A DNA stretch of 64,000 bases from Diadema setosum (GCF_964275005.1 NC_092696.1:29285953-29349952); one strand, 5' to 3'; numbered from the stretch's first letter, positions 1 through 12,839 are shown. Made by a program: numbers and translations. The notes: generated by a model not told the origin, from the letters alone.

Positions 1-2527
1 GGGTTTCACAGGCTAGAATAAGAAATTTTTAATGTCCATAATTATCAATTATTATTACATACTTTAATACAGGTCTTTATGGAGAGGAATAGGCATTTCT
101 CATGATTTTGAAGGTCATAAATTGAGGGTCATTGTCAGAACAAAGCAATTGATTGGAACATCTTGCAAGCATGTATAGATTAATTCCAGTATATAACATT
201 TACACTATAAAAAGCTTTTGTGTTTGTGGAAGAATCACAAGTCGTCGGCGTTTTCACGAACTGACGCTATTTCGATTTTGGTCAAAATTTTCAAAATCGA
301 GATATTGGTACCAAATGAAAGTGCTTTCAAAACTCTACCGAATCCCAAAATTTTAGGTCACAAAATTAATTATTCTTAATTTTATCAAAGAAAGAAAAAA
401 ACGACGGTACTCGAAATATCGAGAAATTGAGAAAAAGGAGTTTCACGAACCGACGCACGAAAGATACGCCGGTTCGTAAAACCCGAATTGCTACGGTGAA
501 GAGCAATGCGGGTTTCACGAACTGTCGCAGTTGCGTTACTTTGAGCTTTGTTCAACTTACTGGCCTAGAATTAGGTTTTGGCCCTAATCCAGATCTCAGA
601 GTGAGAACCAAACCTTCTGAAAGATGAATGACGGCCTAAGCCAGCCCACTGTCCACGAGTGAAGTGAATGGTAAGCTATAATCCTATTAAAATCATGCTC
701 AAAATAACAGTTTCAGTTGGACTACCATAACCATTAATTGCGGTAGTGTGTAGTCCCATGTATTCAATCGCGTGATGCTTATGAAGCCTAGTCTGTAAAC
801 GCCATACAATTTCAAATTAGATCCCAAATCATATTATTTATTGTTTCTTTTCAACTTATGTCGTTACTTCTGAGACTACTGAGTACTGTAGTCGTAACGT
901 CTGTGTGCAAGACATGCAGATTGCAAGATTTCAAAGTCTCGAAGACACTATTTAAAGCCTTGACTTTTGAGTTGAAAATGAAATCATGAGATTGACAAAG
1001 TAGGCGTACTAAACAAAAAAAAAAGTCTAACAGTAAAACTCAAAGGAAGAGTAAAGAATAAAGTTAGACATGTTAGACTTTTACTTTCAAGTCTAACTAT
1101 TAAGTCTAAGTTAAGACTTTACTTGTAATACCGGTACCAGTTACTAAAACTAAGATCAGCTGAAGTCTAAGACCAAGTCAAATTAACACAGTTCAGAGCC
1201 ATACCGGTACACGGTAGTCTAGCTCTAGATCTACATCTAGACTAGTGGTAATAGTAGGTAGAGTCCACCCATTTTTTCCCCCAATCTTTACTGGTCCATT
1301 CCTGAAAAAGTTACTGGTCAGTGTCCAACAGTGATTTTTCCTGGTCAGGGACCGTCGGACCAGTGCCAGTGTGCAGCGTTGGTGTAGATGTCATCTATGA
1401 CAGTATGTGGTCTAGTGATACTACCTAAACACTACGAGTACTCTACAGGTTAGGTGGCTTTCCTGTACAGTGCAGTGTTAAAGTATACTTGTGAATTCAG
1501 CCCTAGTACCGTACTGTGTGTAGTGTATGTCTAACGTTAGTTCGAGTGGAGTACTTAAGCACAGCGGTGGGGCTTTTTTCCCCTAAAACTTGTGAATGTG
1601 GCCCAACCAAATGGCGTTTATATATTTACGCTTGATTGATAGTGATACAGTGGCGCTGTCGATTTCCACAGCAGCCATACATAATCTTTTGTCCTTTCTT
1701 CTTTCCTTATTTCCCTTTGTTCTTTCACACTTTTTATTCTTGGAATCGAAGGACTTCTAAGAAATGTCCCTCGACTGATTTAACCAGGACTCTTGAGTTC
1801 TGGTAAACCTAACCTAACCGAGTAACCGTTAACATTTGTTAGGCCTAACATAACAGTAACACTGACTTAGCCCTGTATTGACTTTGTCTTTGGCCGACTT
1901 ACTGAGATGGCGAGTCTAACTCTTTAACGTTAGTCTAAACGTAGTCGTTCGATCTGTCAGTGTCAGTGTCACCGGCTTTTGTATATGGTGCCATCTCTAA
2001 CGTACGTTAACAAGTTGATGTTAGTTATCTATGTCAACTTACTGAGTCAGTAATAGTGGTACTGTCATCCTGTTGGATATCGCCGCAATATCATCCGTGA
2101 CGTGTTAATTTCGTGTCACAAAGACAAAAGTTGCCAAGATCTAATAGTATTAGATGTCTAGATCTAGATGTAGTCTAGATCTATAATATAAATTTTGTGA
2201 ACCACTGGTAACTTAAAAGTGAAAGGTCTAGACTTCACTTAGTCTATAATTAGACCAGACATTCATGAGGCAAAGGCCTATTTAGTAGATCTATTCTTAT
2301 TCTATTTTAACGTCAATTCCTACTAACTCGCCACGTGTTATTTCTAAGGCCAAGGACTTCCAGGTTAGTGATTTTTTTTTTTTCATAAATACCAAACAGC
2401 AGACGTGTTTCATTTGCATTCTTGTGCAGACTTCATGAAAATATGTGCAGTATCAAAGAAATATGATGCACATGACAATGCCAGTGTTTTATAGGTGAAT
2501 GGTTAATACCTTTAAAAGCTGAATGAT
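1..2527. other. Non-coding left edge, TCTAGA/AGTCTA-rich
   Basis: No coding exon is supported. Positions 230-560 hold several ACGAACYGACG motifs. From about 1020 to 2290 the sequence is unusually rich in AGTCTA, GTCTAAC and TCTAGATCTA words on both strands. A TATATATT at about 1618 upstream of a pyrimidine-rich block could be a promoter for the transcript suspected at 3 kb, but this is weak. Confidence 0.5.
440..482. repeat. ACGAACCGACG hairpin
   Basis: An imperfect inverted repeat. TTTCACGAACCGACGC faces GCCGGTTCGTAAA across a short loop. The same motif pair makes the hairpin at 6821-6876 and occurs singly near 250, 520, 6770, 7030 and 7257. Confidence 0.6.
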
Positions 2528-3622
2528 AATGTAGAGTCTAGGTCTAATTAAGATGTTACAGTCTCTGATAAGAAACAGGTTTGATTGTCATAGACTGTTT
2601 CCCAAATGCAGGTACATGTAGTAATATTCAGCTATTTCAATGCAATGCCTTGTTTACAAATACATGTAGATTTATATTCATGTGAATGATGATTCAATTT
2701 CTACATGAGACATACCAAGTGCTAAACATAATATCTTGCATCAGTAAAATGTGTAAATGAAGAGACAATTTGAATATGCATCAAATACGAACAGCAGCAT
2801 TTTTTTGACATTCTTTGATCCTGCATAGGCCTACCATTTTGTTTTATGTTTAATATAAATAGAGCAAAATAATTTCAACTTCAGTTTTGTTGGCTGATTT
2901 TTTTTTTCTTCTCAAAATTAAAGTTGTATCTTGTACCATGATGTTTGATTTTAATCAAAAGTTCTTAATTTCTTTCTTTTCTTTCAGATGACTGGTGCCA
3001 TGTAGTAGCGAAGAACTGGACTGTCTCAGAAAAGAAAAGGAAAAGTACAGGGTCGTGTATATCACCAACGGATGTGAATACAATGGTAATGTAGAGTCTA
3101 GGTCTTATTAAGATGTTAAAGTCTCTGATAATAAACAAGTTTGATTGTCGTAGACTCTTTCCCAGATGCAATTAGTAATATTCAGCTTTTTCAAAGCAAT
3201 GCCTTGTTTACAAGGACATGCAGATTTATTCATGTGAATAATAATTTAAATTCTACATGAGACTTACTAAGTGCTAGACATAAGATCTTGCATCATTAAA
3301 ATATGTAAAAGGCGAGACAATTTGAATATGCATCAAAAACAGCAGTATTTTTTTGACATTCTTTGATCCTGTATACCGTTTTGTTTTATGTTTAAATAGA
3401 TAGAGCAAAATAATTTCAACTACAGTTTAGTTGGCTGATTTCTTTTTCTCAAAATGAAAGTTGTATCTTGTATCATGATGTTTGATTTTAATCGAAAGTT
3501 CTTAATTTCTGTCTTTTCTTTCAGATGACTGATGCCATGCAGTAGCGAAGAGCTGGACTGTTTCAGAGAAGAAGAAAAAAGTACAGCATCGTGCTGATCA
3601 TCAAGGAATGTGAATACAATGG
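2528..3622 (+). repeat. Tandem duplication, two units of about 560 and 535 bp
   Basis: Unit 1 (2528-3087) and unit 2 (3088-3622) align along their whole length with small indels. Each starts AATGTAGAGTCTAGGTCT and ends GTGAATACAATGG. Each unit contains a pyrimidine tract, an AG acceptor and an exon-like segment. By eye the copies are roughly 90 percent identical, so the duplication is not very recent. Confidence 0.88.
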
Positions 3623-3930
3623 CTTAGGAAAGAAGACAATCTACAGATAGGATAGAAGGGAGAAATTGGGATGAAGGGCGACAACATAAGGACGGTATAT
3701 CTACAGTGAAATGTGATTGTAAAGTGGAAACATGAAAGGAGATCCTAAGATTGAAGGTGAAAACAATGCATTCCATTCTGTGATGTCATAATTACAATTT
3801 TGCTACACTTTAATAACACTACAGAGAGACATTTATATCAAGGAAAGCTTCATGTGGATGTGGAACGTTAGATTTTTTTAAGTGTTCATTGGTATGTATT
3901 TCATGATAATAAATCTTGAAGGTTTTGTGT
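2988..3930 (+). other. Possible 3' end of a spliced transcript (exons 2988-3085 and 3525-3930)
   Basis: A long pyrimidine tract ending TTTCAG precedes position 2988, and ATG-GTAATG at 3085 could be a donor. The second copy has the same acceptor at 3524 and runs to an AATAAA at 3908-3913. An upstream CCAG-GTTAGT at 2363 could be the preceding donor. In one frame the first exon reads DWCHVVAKNWTVSEKKRK and stays open. The same frame in the second copy has a stop in place of the W. This could be a non-coding RNA, a UTR, or a decayed coding exon. I do not recognise the protein. Confidence 0.35.
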
Positions 3931-4431
3931 GGTAATCATAACCTTGTGATAAATCTTGATAGATTTCTAAGTGCACATTGGCAATATTTAGATGATGCTG
4001 TAATCAGATTAAGTTCTATTCTCCTTTATTCTTTTATTTATTATTTTGTTGTCTTCAACCCACTTTGAATGTGTCACGTATGATTCTTATAAACATGGGA
4101 ACATGCACTCCATGTAAATGATAGGACTTTTCACAAATTGACATAATTATTCAACCATCACTAGACTGTTCTGTTATAAGATGTTCTTTATCTAACTAAA
4201 ATTGTAAATTATGATACGTGTATGTTCCCATGCAAACTCACAACAAAATACAGAAATTTGAGTTCTTTTAATAATAATTCATTATGTCTCTAAATTCACG
4301 ATTAAAGAAAGTGATTGCAATAAGGATGTCAAACATCGTATATTAAAATAATAGATTATTCATTTGTCTCCATCCGTAGTAACGCACGCAACTGCAGTGT
4401 GCAGTTTGTAGGCTGCTGTGAAAAAAAAAAT

Positions 4432-4522
4432 CACAGGCAGCCCAAGCAGGATTCGAACCCACGACCTCTGGATTACTAGACCAGCGTCATAACCACTAGA
4501 CCACCAGAGTGCCCTGGCGCTA
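4432..4522 (-). repeat. tRNA-derived SINE relic
   Basis: On the minus strand there is a good RNA polymerase III A box (TGGTCTAGTGG) and B box (GGTTCGAATCC) at tRNA spacing. The acceptor arms barely pair and the anticodon stem has a mismatch, so this is a tRNA-like SINE head rather than a working tRNA. Confidence 0.6.
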
Positions 4523-6820
4523 CCTTTACACATGAATAATTAAGTATAGAAGGGCTTGGGGGCGCTTCGAAGTTTACTGCTCTTATTAAATATGTACATG
4601 TCATTTGCAACTCAACTAAAGATGATTAAACACACTGAAATTCTTACTTTAAATGATATTCATAATCTGTTTTTTTTTTCTTTAATAGCTTGGGATGTAC
4701 ACTTATACACTGTATCGGTCTACATTTCGCCTACAATATGGAATTCTTTACTTCGAGACGTTTGTTTTTAACAAACAAAAAATTAAGAGTCCTTGAAAGG
4801 TGCTGTAAAACAGTGGTGTTTGTTTGTTTGTTTGTTTTTTGGTGGGGGGGGGGAGGGGAGTCAAATTAGCCTTGGCCCCTCTCCGCCGTCTTTTTTTTTT
4901 TTCCTTTAGCTGCATATTTTTTAGTCATCACATGAAAATTCGTCTGCATCCACCCCGTAGTTTTGCTGATGACCTTTCTTTTTAATTATTTTAGCCACAC
5001 ACAATTTTGGCTGAATTTCCCCAACCCTCTTGTGAATTTGCTAGTACATGTACTAAAACACATTCTCAGAATGTGTTTATAGTACTGGTGGATTAAGGAT
5101 TCACAGGGAGGGGGGGGGGGGGTCGGCCAAAATTTCTCTTTTCTCATAATACAAGCCTTCGGGGCGAAAGGCTGATATTATGGGCTTTCTACACACATTT
5201 TTAGATGCTAATTATTGGTTAACATGAGCATGATCATTTATGTTGTGATTAATTTGTTTCCTTATATATGTATGACTTCTATTAGAGACTTAATTGGCTT
5301 GGCACTCCTTACATCGACCTATTTTAGACACCCATTTCCCTCTCTCGTGCTTTTTCTCTACTGTCCTGTGAATAGTGTAACTACATGTACATGCAGTACC
5401 TCTTCTCTTTTGTATGATATACATCAAGTTTTTATCTGAGCATATGGGTGTTGCAGCACTCTCAAGCTTCATGCATATGCAGCAACATCTTTGAGTGGTC
5501 ATATACATACATGTAGTTATGCTTGATATATTAATTTGAGGATGTTATTCTTTCTCTTGTATATGTTCCGTCCGCACTCTATAGATGTAAATGTACGATG
5601 TAAGATTTGGTGTGCATGTTCGAACTGTGTTCCTCTTTTTGTGAACACACAAGAACTGATATAATAATGAACTTGAATTACACATATTCTTGAATCTTGA
5701 TTCCATCTCCATTTGCCATTGGATATGTATTGATTTATGGAGCTCTTCCACAATTGTTATCCTTCCCATTGTCATTATTCATCTCTGAATAATTCAAATT
5801 TGATATTCTATTGAGGACCTATGTTTCTTCGATTACATAATGTACCTCTTCAATATATTGCTGCAAAAGGCATAATAAAACATGACCATTATTATATATT
5901 TAAAATGAAGCTTGAAATTCTGATAGTGTTGATATTCATGTATTTTTAGGAGTTTATCAGTTTCGAAGAGTGCATGCAGGATGAGTTTATGTCTTTATAT
6001 GATCAGGTGCAGCTATCATAGAATCTGTTGAGCAGGAAAGAGAAAGATGGAAAATGAGGAATTATGAGTGAATTCGCATGCGAGCCAAATGACAATAATG
6101 ACACTGATAAAAATTGTGACAAAGTAAATGTCACAAATATGTGGAATAATAAGAAATAAAGAAATTAATATATTATTTCAGAGAAAGAAATAACAGAGTG
6201 CATGCATGAGTATGAAAGATGAGTAAATACAAGTAATTATTACTGACTGGCACGTCTTTTTCCCAAGATTTAGCGGTATCCTTCATCTTAGAACAAACAT
6301 TCATAATTACAGTGTATTATGAAAGAAGTGAACCGAATTTGAATTAAAAATAATGTGAAAAAATGAAATAGTAAGTTAATTAAGTAAAAAAAAAACGGTA
6401 AAAAGTAAAAAAAATATGAAACACAGTATACCGAATACATGTATTACCATAGATGTCCAAATGCAAAAGTGTTAAATAATAATATATCCACAAAAAAAGG
6501 GGGGGCAAAGAAATCTTTGGAACGATCAACCACAGCTATAATAACAATACATGCGTGTACTAAATGAAGATGAAAACAATGACAACACTCTTTTTAGAAC
6601 AATTAAGAGAAACTGGCTTGTATTATCATCTTAATTATCACTAAATGTATTGTAATCATCACAACAATCATTACATGACAATTAATTTCAATTAATAAGG
6701 TTATTGTTGATAAGCAGGTATAGCCCTAATAGTATTTGTATGTAAACACATACGAAAATGAAATAGCGACGGTTCGTAGATACACGCGTATTGCACGTTA
6801 CCTATTGTACAGGCCCTACA

Positions 6821-6876
6821 GCGCGAGTCTCACGAACCGGCGTAATACAACTTACGTCGGTTCGTGGGACCCGCGC
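6821..6876. repeat. ACGAACCGGCG hairpin, 25-bp arms
   Basis: Arms 6821-6845 and 6852-6876 are complementary at about 22 of 25 positions around a 6-base loop. They centre on CACGAACCGGCGTAA and its complement. It is the strongest member of the ACGAACCGACG motif group. Confidence 0.7.
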
Positions 6877-8585
6877 TTAAGTACATAACCTATGGTCAGG
6901 GGTCGCACTTAACTTTTTTTTTAACTAGCCAGGCGGACTACTTAGAATCAATTTTAACACTGAAGCAATATTTTGGCTAGCCAGACGGACTAGTAACTTC
7001 AGAATTTTATGATTTTTAGCTAAGAAACGATGGATTTACGAACCGACGCAGTGAGTTTGAAGACAGAAATATCGTAAATTTTTGGAATTCACACTAAAAT
7101 TACACTATGGATAGGAAGAATAACTTCCACTCTCATCACCCTGTCAAAATTTTCACACACAAGACAGGAAAAGTCATTGAAAACGTTGTCTAAAACTTGT
7201 GAGATCTTTAAACGCGATTTTCTCAGAACTGCATTTTCGCTCAAAAACGAAATAGCGTCGGTTCGTGGTAATGCCGACGAAGTGTATCATGCCATAAAAC
7301 ACCAGCTGTCGTGTGTGTACTTTGTAGTTAACAAATTTACAGCTATTTTTAGAAATACTTCAAGGTCAAGGGTATAACATTCATGATCAAATTGACACAA
7401 AATCTGAAAGAAGAGCACAAATACTTCAGAACCTTAATATTGTAGGCTGTCAGCTTTCATAATTCTTGAAATATTGCTCTGTGAAAAGTCTTTCAAAACA
7501 TATTTACATGCAGTGCAATGAGGAAAATGGAGCAATTTATTGTTTTTTTTTATCAAATTTTGGGTTAAATTTCAAGGTCATTATTATGTAATAAAAGTGT
7601 TTTGTGGTATACATTACTAAAATATGTATAACAGACTATCCCTACTGCAAATATCACAGGGCTAGTGCTTTTCATTTTGAAAGCGTGGACATTTGAAATG
7701 TCCTCTAAACCCAATATGTGATATTACGTGGGAATTTGGCCGTTTACGACCATTTTCGGTGGGGTAAATTTGCCATTGAACATTTCGGGAGCAAAATTTC
7801 TTTGGTAACCCAAGATAATATAGGTAAATGTCTATCAATATACAAAAATTGATGCTATTCCTAGGTGGGACGAAGGGTGATCCGTGACCTTGAATTTGGC
7901 ACATTTTTCATTTTTGTCAACTTTGAGGGCGCTCTCCGTAAAAACGGTGATCATGAATGCGCCGATTTTTTTCAAAATTACTGAGCAAGTCAAAGCCTTC
8001 AACAGCATAATATTTTAGAACCTAAGGTGATGAAATGTGGAAGATATTAGCTTCTAAATATGCATTGAAATTTTCAAAATTAACATTTAACACCATTTTC
8101 GGTGGCCTCGTGCACGTTAACGAAAAGTCAATTTCGCGTTACAGTCAGTTTTTCTTGCAAAGACTATAAAGTTCTCTCAATTTCCAGATAATGAACACTT
8201 TTGCATAAATATCCAAGCTAAAACAGTCAATCAAAAATGCCTAATTTTCTTTTAACTAATTTTTTTGGAATGCGCACCGGTTGCTATGTGAGGCTGTATC
8301 TTAGCAACCAATTGACCTTGGGGCAAAATATTTTGGGATTTTCCGTCAGACACTTTGGGGTACATTTGGTGCGATTTTTAAGAAAATCGGAGGGGGTCGG
8401 GTGACAACTTTTCTGAAAATTGGATGATTTGACGTGGATTGACCCGAATACAGTATTTACAATCAATTTTTTTTTTTTTTGGATTTTGCTGAATACCAGT
8501 TTTGCTGTAAGGTTCGTAGAGTTATGTTTGCAGTGCAGTGAAACATGGGTAAGTGAAACATCCAATGGTTCTCGAAATAACAACT

Positions 8586-8665
8586 AAAAGAAGAAGAAGA
8601 AGAAGGAGAAGAAGAAGAAGAGGAGGAGGGAGAAAAAGACGAAGAAGAAGAAGAGGAAAAAAAGG
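8586..8665. repeat. GAA/GGA purine microsatellite
   Basis: An interrupted (GAA)n/(GGA)n tract of almost pure purines, which generates poly-Ser/poly-Leu reading frames on the other strand. Confidence 0.85.
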
Positions 8666-9218
8666 ATAAAGGATGGAGAATGTGTGCCAAAGGCGTGACG
8701 GATCGAATCTACGTAAATATTCGGTGAGGTTTTGTTTACCTGTGGTGTGTTTTGATATTATTGTCTGCCCCGTTGGATGTTTAAGTCCAGACAAGTTCTA
8801 CTTGAGATTTTATCAATGGTCGATCTTTTTGTCTTTACCACTTAAACGCGAATGGAAAAATCTGCTCACATGTCTAAAGCCAGGATAGGTGATCGCACTT
8901 TCCAGTTTAACATCATACGTTAACATTGTACATATAAAAAAGGGGGAGGGGTGCTGTGAGTTCGCGTCAGAACCCTTCAACGTTGTTGGAACCAGGGCTT
9001 TCTGTACACTCGACACCACACATCATTTTCCCTTGCGGCGACATGTCGACTGATTAATCAGACGCGTTTATATTGCAGTACTAGTATTCATTATAGGGTG
9101 AGGCAGATACGATGGAGTGATGCCGACGTTTCAGCAGTCGAATTTAATCAATCGGTACTAACACAAGAGTATCTAAAAGGATCGCCTCATAATGTTTCAA
9201 GCTGCACTCTAAAAAATG

Positions 9219-9304
9219 AAATGGTAAATCCAACATTTTGCGTGTTTAAATTCATCATTTACAAAAGTTTGAGGAGTGACACTGCAAATGTTGAATTTAC
9301 CATT
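9219..9304. repeat. Short inverted repeat
   Basis: AAATGGTAAATCCAACATTT (9219-9238) faces AAATGTTGAATTTACCATT (9286-9304). Probably a small foldback element or its core. Confidence 0.5.
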
Positions 9305-9979
9305 GTACCACTGTATGACAAAAAACAAAACGAAACAAAACTAAGCTACATGGTCCTATACATAAAGCTGATAGCAATGTGATTATTGTGAAGATATAAA
9401 AAAATCTGTAAATCCCATGAAAGGGAACATTTCAAAACTGGTTTTACTTAATCTCATGGTGATATTACTTTTCATTTACAATCCTAATGGTGTCAGCATA
9501 ACTTGCATCTTTTTTTAAAAGCTTGAAAATTTCTCCATCCTCTGCTATGAGTAAATCGGCAGAATTTACCGATTTTAACATTGACGTGTCAAAGTGACAT
9601 TTCTTTTCTTTTATGTGCACGTGTATACATGATTATGCATTTATTCCTGCACTAGAGCCATAGAGATCATTGTCCACACAGTTTGATTGGGCTCCGTCTC
9701 AGTAAAACGTACTTGCTTTTCGTTTGGATTCGTTAACTTTTCCAACTTTAATTTGATCCGCGGATCATTGCGGCGTACGAAAAAAAAATATCACTATTCG
9801 TTATAAAGATCAAACACATAAATACAAAAATAAATTGTTTCTCATCAGTTGGGTAGGCATGAAATATACTTCAAATAACCCACTCTTCCCCGAGGACATG
9901 TTATTGTACATAAATTGATAAATTATGACAAAGGGCCCCTGCCATATACTGAGCGCATTTCTGTCATATACTTATCTGA

Positions 9980-10026
9980 CCCCTCCCCCCCCCCCAAACC
10001 CACACACATATGGGGGGGGGGGGGGT
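9980..10026. repeat. Poly-C then poly-G tract
   Basis: A C-rich run (9980-9995) is followed after 16 bases by a run of 14 G. The two can pair as a hairpin or form G-quadruplex/i-motif structures. Confidence 0.75.
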
Positions 10027-10999
10027 GGAGAGAACAGTGTTATGACAGCTTCTTTCATGTTAGTCTTCAATCAAAGACCCTCTTAGCAACAAAAAAAAAA
10101 TCGCTAGAGAAGCAGGCGCATTTCACTCGCGGTTTATGGCTCGGAACTCGATAAACTATATAATTCCTCTGTCCCGCAACGCATGAAATTTCACGTGTAC
10201 TTTCAAAGCTCTTGCCAAGTCTATCATTGTGTTACCCCACTCCCTCAACATTTTCGAAGGGGAAATACAATGATTCTGAAACTGATAATTATAATGATAA
10301 CTGCGTCAATATTATACTGCTGCTAAGCAACCTATAAATCAGTGCCAACTGAGCGTATGACTCAGAGAGGTATAATAGGTGATTGGGACAGATTCTTACT
10401 GGTAGGTCTCACATCTGCAAATATTTTCGACAAAGTTATTCATTTAGTTCATTAAAAAATGAGAGAGAAAACAAATTCATTGGTTTATAAGAAATTTAAC
10501 TCATGATTCCGATTTCAAAACTTTCAAACAGGCTTTGATTTTATTTTCTTTCGGTTTGTTGCTTTTTCTTTGGAACTTTTTACGTGAAATCTACTCGAGG
10601 CTTAAGCTGACTTCGATAGTACTTCCACATGGAAGTTTTCGCAAGAATAAGAGGGGGTTTACAAAATTTTTCACCAAATTCTATATTCGCAACTGTACGT
10701 CATCATTGCATACTGATAATTTAATTTCGTATTCACAACTATACAAGCGCATCATAATGATCTTTAGTTTACCAAGCGCTTGACATTTAAACATATTATA
10801 CTATCATTAATGTCTCAACAGGGAAGTTTTCAGAGTCTTCATAAAAGAATTCAGGGGGTAATCCCGTCAGGAGCAGCGAATTCCAGAGTGTGGGAATCAA
10901 TTATGTTGAGGATCGTTTACCTTATGTTCGTGTGTCTACAAGATACACTATTTATTGATTCAATTATGTTTTTTTTTTTTCACCACATCCTCATGGGGG

Positions 11000-11121
11000 T
11001 AAATAATCAACTTTTAAACGGATTGTCCGATTTTCCCCAAACTTTCACTGATGTGTTCTACTAATATTGCTGCATTCACTCAATCCACATACCTATATAT
11101 TAAGGTGGACTTTTCCTTTAA
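11000..11121. mobile_element. MITE-4 fragment (right half)
   Basis: Matches the right end of the elements at 35.2 and 40.2 kb: GGATTGTCCGATTTTCC, then TTTCACTGATGTGTTCTA, then a CCTTTAA terminus. The left half is absent. Confidence 0.65.
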
Positions 11122-11280
11122 AATGGAAAGGAATAGAATCGAGGCTGAATAAATCACGACTGAGCATTGTGTAAAGACTAGTTCATATCTCTCTCACTGC
11201 AGGTGGCCAAAACAGCAATCACATGACGTCTACCTGCGTCACCTGACATTTCCGTGAGGGGGGCGCTCGCGCATAGGTCT

Positions 11281-11424
11281 GGGGGGACATTTCATGAAGC
11301 ATTTTGTCCGACAAAGTTGTCGGACGAATTTGCTCTCAGCCAATCAGATGCAAGAATTTCAGTAGCTTGTAACAGTTTGTCAGAAAAATATCCGACCAAA
11401 ACATTTCATGAAATGCCTCCCTGG
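11281..11424. mobile_element. MITE-6, 144 bp, CATTTCATGAA terminal repeats
   Basis: Terminal inverted repeats GGGGGGACATTTCATGAAGC and the complement of CATTTCATGAAATGCCTCC. Inside is GTCCGACAAAGTTGTCGGAC, a further palindrome. A rearranged partial copy is at 46735-46800. Confidence 0.7.
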
Positions 11425-11663
11425 AGAACAAAAAGCAAATAATTGTCCATAGCTACGCAATGACAGTCCAGATCAAGAACAACGCAAAGGAATTGATATA
11501 TGAAATATCAATGTCTTTTGTGGGGGTTTTTCGGTAAAGGAAACTGTTTCGTGTAAGTCCTGAATTTAAGTCCTGAAATATTTTCAAGTGATTAAAATAA
11601 TGTTCACATGGCGGGGGAGGGGGGGGGGTGGGGTAGTGTGGTTGCTGGGACTACTCTGTGATA

Positions 11664-11859
11664 TACAGTCAACCCCTCCTATACGCCTGATCCAAAGGAA
11701 CCGCAGGAATTCCTTCCACTAACGTAATTTTCGACTTACATCCAATAGAATTAGCACATGACGACTGTTTACAACCACGACTTAGTTAATCCAAGGAGCT
11801 ATAGCTCCTTGGTTAATCCTTAGACTTGTGTGACATCGACTTAGGGGAGGCTGACTGTA
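11664..11859. mobile_element. Tc1/mariner-type MITE, 196 bp
   Basis: Ends TACAGTCAACCCCTCCTA and the complement of TAGGGGAGGCTGACTGTA. The TA flanks and CAGT ends are typical of the Tc1/mariner superfamily. It contains a perfect 22-bp palindrome at 11791-11812 (CCAAGGAGCTATAGCTCCTT...). No transposase. Confidence 0.7.
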
Positions 11860-12169
11860 ATTATGTAAGCCTACGTTTTCACATCTCCCAAGAATCATGT
11901 GATTTTTTTTTTTAAATCTACAGCGAAAAAAAGACAAACACAAGTCCCTGAAGATTTCAATGATAGCGTATCCCTCCTCCGTTAGAGGCGGATTTCACTG
12001 TCACATAGCGAGCACTGCTGGTTTTCTTTGATGACCCGTAAATGATTATTCTGTGTATAGAAAGGTGATGCGGGTATGTAGGATGGGTAATTAATTACCT
12101 CCTTTAATTGCAGGTAAGTGAATAGTCTTTGCAAATCTACGGTCAGGAGCGGATCCAGGAATTCTGTGA

Positions 12170-12299
12170 AGGGGGGGGGGGGGCAAATAATGTTTCTGGT
12201 GCCACTTTCGGGTTCAATCAGTTGACAAGCAAAAAGCAAAAATAAAATTACCCCCCCCCCAAAAAAAAAAAAAAATAATAATAATAATAAATAAACAAA

Positions 12300-12338
<39 letters not shown>

Positions 12339-12346
12339 AATAAAAA
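12170..12346. repeat. Poly-G, poly-A and (AAAT)n tract
   Basis: A 14-G run, C-run, A-run, AAT repeats, then about fifteen AAAT repeats. It produces a 217-residue low-complexity open frame on the minus strand that is not a gene. Confidence 0.85.
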
Positions 12347-12839
12347 AAAAGGCTCCGGTGCATTTTCCTTTTTTTCCTCGTTTCTCGTGCCACTTCCTGG
12401 TTTGATCAGCTGACAAGAAAAAAAAAGGGGTGGGGGCTTGGCTTGTGTGCCCTCCGCCCATCCACCACTGACGACGGTTTAATAAAGCCCCATTGAAGAA
12501 GTAAAAGAAAATCGAGTCAAGCCACCAAATGGCAAAAATTTCCTTTGAACAATGAATAAACAAAAAATAACATTCATCAACTAAAGCTAATTCGTTCCAT
12601 GGGTGTTGATCAAAGAGAACCCTTATAAATCTCATTTACGTTGTACATGTGTCTCGAAATTCTTATATGTAAATAGACTATACACTTAGGCTTGATGTGT
12701 GTGTCGCAAAGTTCAAATGCGTACAGCTCTGTATCGTTAACAAAAGTTTTTCTTTCTTTCACAGTATAAAGGACCTGTAGTATCCGGTGTGGTACCCATT
12801 GTGCGGATGTATAGCGTGGTTTCATGGATACAAACGGAA

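Larger units (their letters stand above)
3931..10999. other. Intergenic, repeat-derived sequence without a supported gene
   Basis: Contains a tRNA-derived SINE relic at 4.45 kb, poly-G/poly-T tracts (4807-4900, 5105-5122), the ACGAACCGACG motif group at 6.76-7.3 kb, and a 7.65-8.5 kb block of moderately GC sequence with no open frame of merit that looks like a degenerate interspersed repeat. A GAA/GGA tract is at 8.6 kb. No exon with convincing splice sites and protein similarity was recognised. Confidence 0.5.

Noticed and set aside
4432-4522. A functional tRNA gene
   Set aside because: Good A and B boxes, but the acceptor stem does not pair properly and the anticodon stem has a mismatch; treated as a SINE relic.
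9098-9382. 94-codon plus-strand frame
   Set aside because: Overlaps a short inverted repeat and has no protein-like features.
11982-12635. 217-codon minus-strand open frame
   Set aside because: Crosses poly-G, poly-A and AAAT repeats; its residues are low-complexity products of the microsatellite.
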